Positions 60,355 through 64,000 of a stretch of 64,000 nucleotides of DNA are shown here, one piece after another. The position numbers and the translations under genes are program-made. The stretch comes from Canna indica (Eukaryota; Streptophyta; Magnoliopsida; Zingiberales; Cannaceae), in contig CP136890.1 in NCBI GenBank assembly GCA_034359265.1, forward strand, positions 64,667,501-64,731,500, in the 5' to 3' direction. Under the pieces are notes generated by a model. The model was not told where the DNA came from and made no database searches. It was given only the letters and a program-made list of their open reading frames with translations. The stretch's first letter is position 1. Each line of letters starts with the position of its first letter.

Positions 60355-61847
60355 GTATTAGCCATGCAAGAAGAACTCAACCAATTTGATAGAAATAATG
60401 TATGTGACTTAGTGCCTAGACCTAGTGATCAAACCATAATTGGAACCAAGTGAGTATTTAGGAATAAACTAGATGAAGAAGGACTAGTCATTAGAAACAA
60501 AGCTAAGCTTGTGGCACAAGGGTACAACCAACAAGAAGGAATAGACTATAATGAAACATATGCTCCCGTAGCTAGATTAGAAGTAATTAGGATGCTTTTA
60601 GCATTTGCTAGCTTTAAGGGCTTTAAACTCTTTCAAATGGATGTGAAAAGTGCCCTTTTAAATGGTTTTATAAATGAAAAAGTTTATGTTGAACAATCCC
60701 CCGGTTTTGAAAGCTTTGAGTTTCCTAATCATGTTTTCAAACTTAAAAAGACTTTATATGGTTTAAAACTAGCCCCTAGGATTTGGTATGAAAGACTTTC
60801 TATTTTTCTAATTGAACAAGATTTTGACATAGGAAAAGCGGATGTCTCACTTTTTATTAAGCACCATGAAAATGACATATTATTAGTCCAAATATATGTT
60901 GATGATATAATTTTTGGTGCCACTAATGAAATGCTTTGTGAGTGGTTTGCTAAGTGCATGCAGGATGAATTTGAGATGAGTGTGATGGGAGAACTCTCCT
61001 TCATGCTTGGTCTCCAAATCAAGCAAACCACCAAAGGGATCTTCATCAATCAAGCTAAGTACACAAAGGAGCTCATCAAAAAATTTGGAATGAATGAAGC
61101 CAGGATAGATTTTACACCTATGAGCTCATCCATCAAGCTTGACAAAGATGAGGAGGGAATTAAAGTGGACGAAAAATGATATCGAGATATGATCGATAGT
61201 CTCCTTTATTTAACCGCAAGTAGACCTGATATCATGTTTAGCGTATGTTTATGTGCTAGGTTTCAATCGTGTCCTAAGATGTCTCATTTAAGTGCAGTAA
61301 AATATATATTGAGATATCTAAAGGGTACAGTTGACTTAGGATTATGGTATCCATGTCATGCATCATTTGATTTAATCAGTTTTTCAGACGATGATTTTGC
61401 CGGATGTAAGGTAGATAGAAAAAGCACTAGTGAGTGTTGTCAATTCTTAGGAGGGAGTCTTATTTCTTGGTTCTCAAAAAAACAAAATTCAGTTGCGCTT
61501 TCAACTACCAAAGCGGAATACATCGCCGCGGCTAATTGTTGTCCGCAAGTCCTTTGGATGAAACAAACCCTTTTAGACTATGGACTTAGGTATTCTTTCA
61601 TATCTATACATTATGGTAATACTAGTGCAATTAATTTAACCAAAAATCTTATCTTACATTCTAGAAAACTAAGCATATTGATTTGAGACATTATTTTCTT
61701 AAAGATAATGTAACTAAGGGAAATATATCGGTAGAATTTGTATCCACCGATAAACAACTTGCCGATATATTTACAAAACCCTTAGTTGAAGAAAGTTTCA
61801 CAACCTTAAGGATGCAATTAGGAATTTGTGCTTTACCTTGTGTTTAA
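60355..61847 (+). pseudogene. Copia reverse transcriptase and RNase H, broken
   Basis: In one frame with stops near 60451 and at 61177-61179, the RT reads RNKAKLVAQGYNQQEGIDY, FQMDVKSALLNGFI, FKLKKTLYGLKLAPR and the catalytic YVDDIIFGAT. RNase H follows with YLTASRPDIMFSV, YLKGTVDLGLWY, SFSDDDFAGCKVDRKSTS and SVALSTTKAEYIAAANCC. A one-base shift near 61660 separates the last block (HIDLRHYFLKDN, LADIFTKPL, LRMQLGI), which ends at TAA 61845-61847. Confidence 0.88.
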
Positions 61848-62444
61848 AGAGAATTTTCTTCAAAATTTACATGATTTCAAAACTTGCATTCTATAAAAGT
61901 GTCATCACACTTATGTATTGCTCTGTAGTGGGGCTTTGCGACCTATTGATGTTTGCCTTCTATAGGCTTACATTGATGGGAAGGACTATAGTGGTAGATG
62001 ATACTTGGTTTTTGTGGCTTTCTCAGTTTTTTTTTTGGCTTTATGCTGAAATCTCATTAATTGTACCTTGATTCTTACCCTTTTTGATTGATGTCAAAAG
62101 GGGGAGAAAAAGAAAGGCCGCACTTGGTTTTCACGATACATATAGGTAGTGTGAGTTTTATAGTTAAGGAGAAGAGATATAGTTAGGGGGAGTTAAGAAT
62201 AACATGTACATTGGTAGGAGGAGCATAAGTTAAGTTATAGATAATTTAATATGCGCATTGATAGAGGAGCATAGGTTGAGTTATAAGAAGTTGGATGTAT
62301 AGACAAAATTAGGAAGTTGAATGCATAGGCTAAAGTATTTATCTTGCATACCCTAACTCTTGAATGCCTTAACTCAAACTCACAAATGCTGTTAATTTTC
62401 TTAAAATTTAATGTTATGTTTGTCATCATTAAAAAGGGGGAGAT
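61848..62444 (+). other. Copia 3' untranslated spacer and polypurine tract
   Basis: No convincing env-like gene is present: the 81-codon ORF at 61826 overlaps the end of RNase H and is a frame-shadow. Several purine-rich runs occur (AAAAGGGGGAGAAAAAGAAAGG at 62096-62117 in pieces, GGGGGAG near 62186). The final tract AAAAAGGGGGAGA at 62431-62443 abuts the 3' LTR. Confidence 0.7.
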
Positions 62445-63872
62445 TGTTGGCTTAAGGGTCTCTCTTAAGCATCGATCTTTATTTTGATGATAGCAAACAT
62501 GTATTTAATCCAAGTGTGTAGTTTTGAGTTCAGGTTGAGGTTGCGATACGCATGCCTAATCCGTTCAAACGAGACGACGAAAAAGATCGTCAAAAGAATG
62601 AAAGAAGAAATCATTGAAGAAAGGCTCCGGATTAAGTCAAGAAGATTTAATGTAATATGTCCCTATAATAGTTTATCCCAAGACTAAAATATAAGGTTAT
62701 CGAAGTTGAAACTTGGTAACCAAACCCTTATAATTGGCATGTATACAAGGAATTAATCATCCTCAGCCTGGGATCGGTCGACTAGTCGATCAACCGATCA
62801 AGGCAACAAAATGGCGATGCAGCCCATTCGGTCGACCAACTGGTCGACCGGAGATCGCAAGAAATTGGCAGAAGCCATTTGGTCGACCAAATGTGGAGAA
62901 GGGCAAATAGCTGGGCTGCGTCGGTCGATCGACAGAGGCAAAAATTTGGCAGAAAGGTAGCTGTCGACCAATCGGTCGACCGACCTAAAGATGGCCTATA
63001 TCGCATGATTCGCTGCAGCAATTCGGTCGATCGAATGTCGGAAGAAATGTTGGCGGTCGATCGACCTCTCTCAGTTGTAAGCGATCGGACCTAGCGGTCG
63101 ATCCGTTGGTTGACCGACTGATCGATCGGCCTTGCGATCGAACGGCTTCAACGGTCAATTTTTTATCCGTTGAACGGCCGTTCGGCTGAGGGGTTATAAA
63201 TACCCCTCACCAAACTTCATTAAACACTTTTTGCAAAACTTATTTGAGCATTAAAAGTGAGTCTTAAAGCCTTCATACGAGCTACACCTGCGCGCGCCTC
63301 TCTGCTCCCATTTTCGACTTCATCAGGCGCTGATTTCTTCTCTTCAACCTTGCTGCGTTCATTGAAGTCTTCTTCTAGTTGCAAGTTGAAGATGAGAAGG
63401 CGGTGGAAAGAAGCTTGGGTCAAATTTTTTCTTCATTAGCTCTTTCCTAAAGTTTGTAATTTATTGAATCTTATTTTCTTGTTAAGATAGCTTGCTAGGT
63501 GTGCTAGGAAATACTTAGGGTAAATTTTGTAGAAGTGTGTTTTGCCTAGGTGAATAGGATTGAGGTGTTCTCCAAGTGAGGAAGAAGGGTGTCCTCAAGT
63601 GTATTCAAAAGGAAAACATACATTCTATAAAGTAGTGTTTAAAAATCCTTGGTAAGGAGCCAAGGTAGTGGAGTAGGCGGTTGGCCGAACCACTATAAAT
63701 TGATTTATTTGTATTGCTCTTTACTTGCTTTCATTATTGTGATTGAATTATGATCATATCATAATTCATTAAAGAATAATTCTATTAAGCTAAGATAAAA
63801 TTAAGTTAAAAGAAATTTAAAAGTGGATTGACACTATTCAACCCCCTTTCTAGTGTCAAGGTCCATCCAACA
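62445..63872 (+). mobile_element. Copia 3' LTR
   Basis: This 1428 bp LTR starts TGTTGGCTTAAGGGTC and ends GGTCCATCCAACA. It differs from the 5' LTR by many substitutions and by loss of several CGGTCGACC blocks between 62780 and 63130. The promoter box GGGGTTATAAATACCCC is near 63190-63206. Confidence 0.92.
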
Positions 63873-64000
63873 CACCAGTTATCAACCAGAATGGAAGAAT
63901 TTGAGCCAGAATTGATCACTTTTTTAAAACCATAATGGAGATGCTTATAGGCTTTGAGAAAAAGCCTCCAGGACCAGGAACAATGATTAGGAGGTGGGTG
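63873..64000 (-). pseudogene. LINE continuation beyond copia
   Basis: On the minus strand it reads SWSWRLFLKAYKHLHYGFKK and then SGSNSSILVDNW, the RT C-terminal block that precedes YFETPLCLKP at 55585. It shows that the minus-strand LINE extends past the window. Confidence 0.85.

Larger units (their letters stand above)
55586..63872 (+). mobile_element. Full-length copia retrotransposon (Sirevirus-like, 8287 bp), inactive
   Basis: It has two LTRs (55586-57058 and 62445-63872), a tRNA-Met-type primer-binding site (57060-57072) and a polypurine tract before the 3' LTR. Its coding order is gag, protease, integrase, RT and RNase H, the copia order. The flanking duplication is TACCA/CACCA with one mismatch. 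Long LTRs, coiled-coil sequence in gag and the AEYIAAANCC wording of RNase H suggest the SIRE/Maximus lineage (inference). Every gene carries stops or frameshifts. The 3' LTR is about 45 bp shorter than the 5' LTR because it lost parts of the palindromic array, so the insertion is not recent. Confidence 0.92.

Noticed and set aside
61826..62071. Hydrophobic ORF as an env-like gene of a Sirevirus
   Set aside because: It overlaps the true C-terminal frame of RNase H, is only 81 codons, and has no upstream or downstream coding continuation.

Overview
The window is nuclear DNA of a flowering plant. It has spliced genes with GT-AG introns, nested LTR retrotransposons, L1-type LINEs, a CACTA transposon, hAT-like MITEs and an endogenous badnavirus-like element. 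The GC-rich first exon of the one host gene fits a monocot, but I cannot fix the species.

Only one cellular gene is convincing. It is a pectin acetylesterase (PAE, Notum-like alpha/beta hydrolase) on the minus strand, with coding exons from 28397 down to 10733. I assembled 12 exons by hand; they join to a 1302-base open frame (433 codons plus stop) with the Ser-Asp-His catalytic residues present. Its introns are large because transposons entered them: intron 3 holds a rearranged badnavirus-like EPRV (19362-25835) and intron 11 holds a 2.1 kb solo LTR (12522-14622).

Region by region. 1-4205: an L1-type LINE split by a 2368 bp solo LTR with a CTATC target duplication. 4206-8700: MITE-like and old LTR debris broken by two solo LTRs of one copia family, then a hAT-like MITE. 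9116-10345: a truncated gypsy-type LTR. 10733-28397: the PAE gene. 28570-29786: a foldback element just upstream of PAE. 29787-34215: AT-rich sequence, an unassigned ORF fragment and a LINE 3' fragment. 34216-41971: first copy of a 7.76 kb segmental duplication. 41972-47180: a CACTA (En/Spm) element. 47181-50466: flank with an antisense gypsy-type solo LTR. 50485-58243: second copy of the duplication. The second copy runs into a full copia element (55586-63872), itself inserted in a minus-strand LINE that continues to the window end.

The copia element, its solo LTRs at 4878, 6822, 34216 and 50467 and the LTR at 39313 form one Sirevirus-like family. Their U3 regions carry dense arrays of the palindrome TCGGTCGACCGA ahead of a GGGGTTATAAATACCC-type promoter box. 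All transposon and viral proteins seen are broken by stops, frameshifts or deletions; only the PAE gene looks functional. Identities and boundaries were judged by eye, without alignment or database searches.
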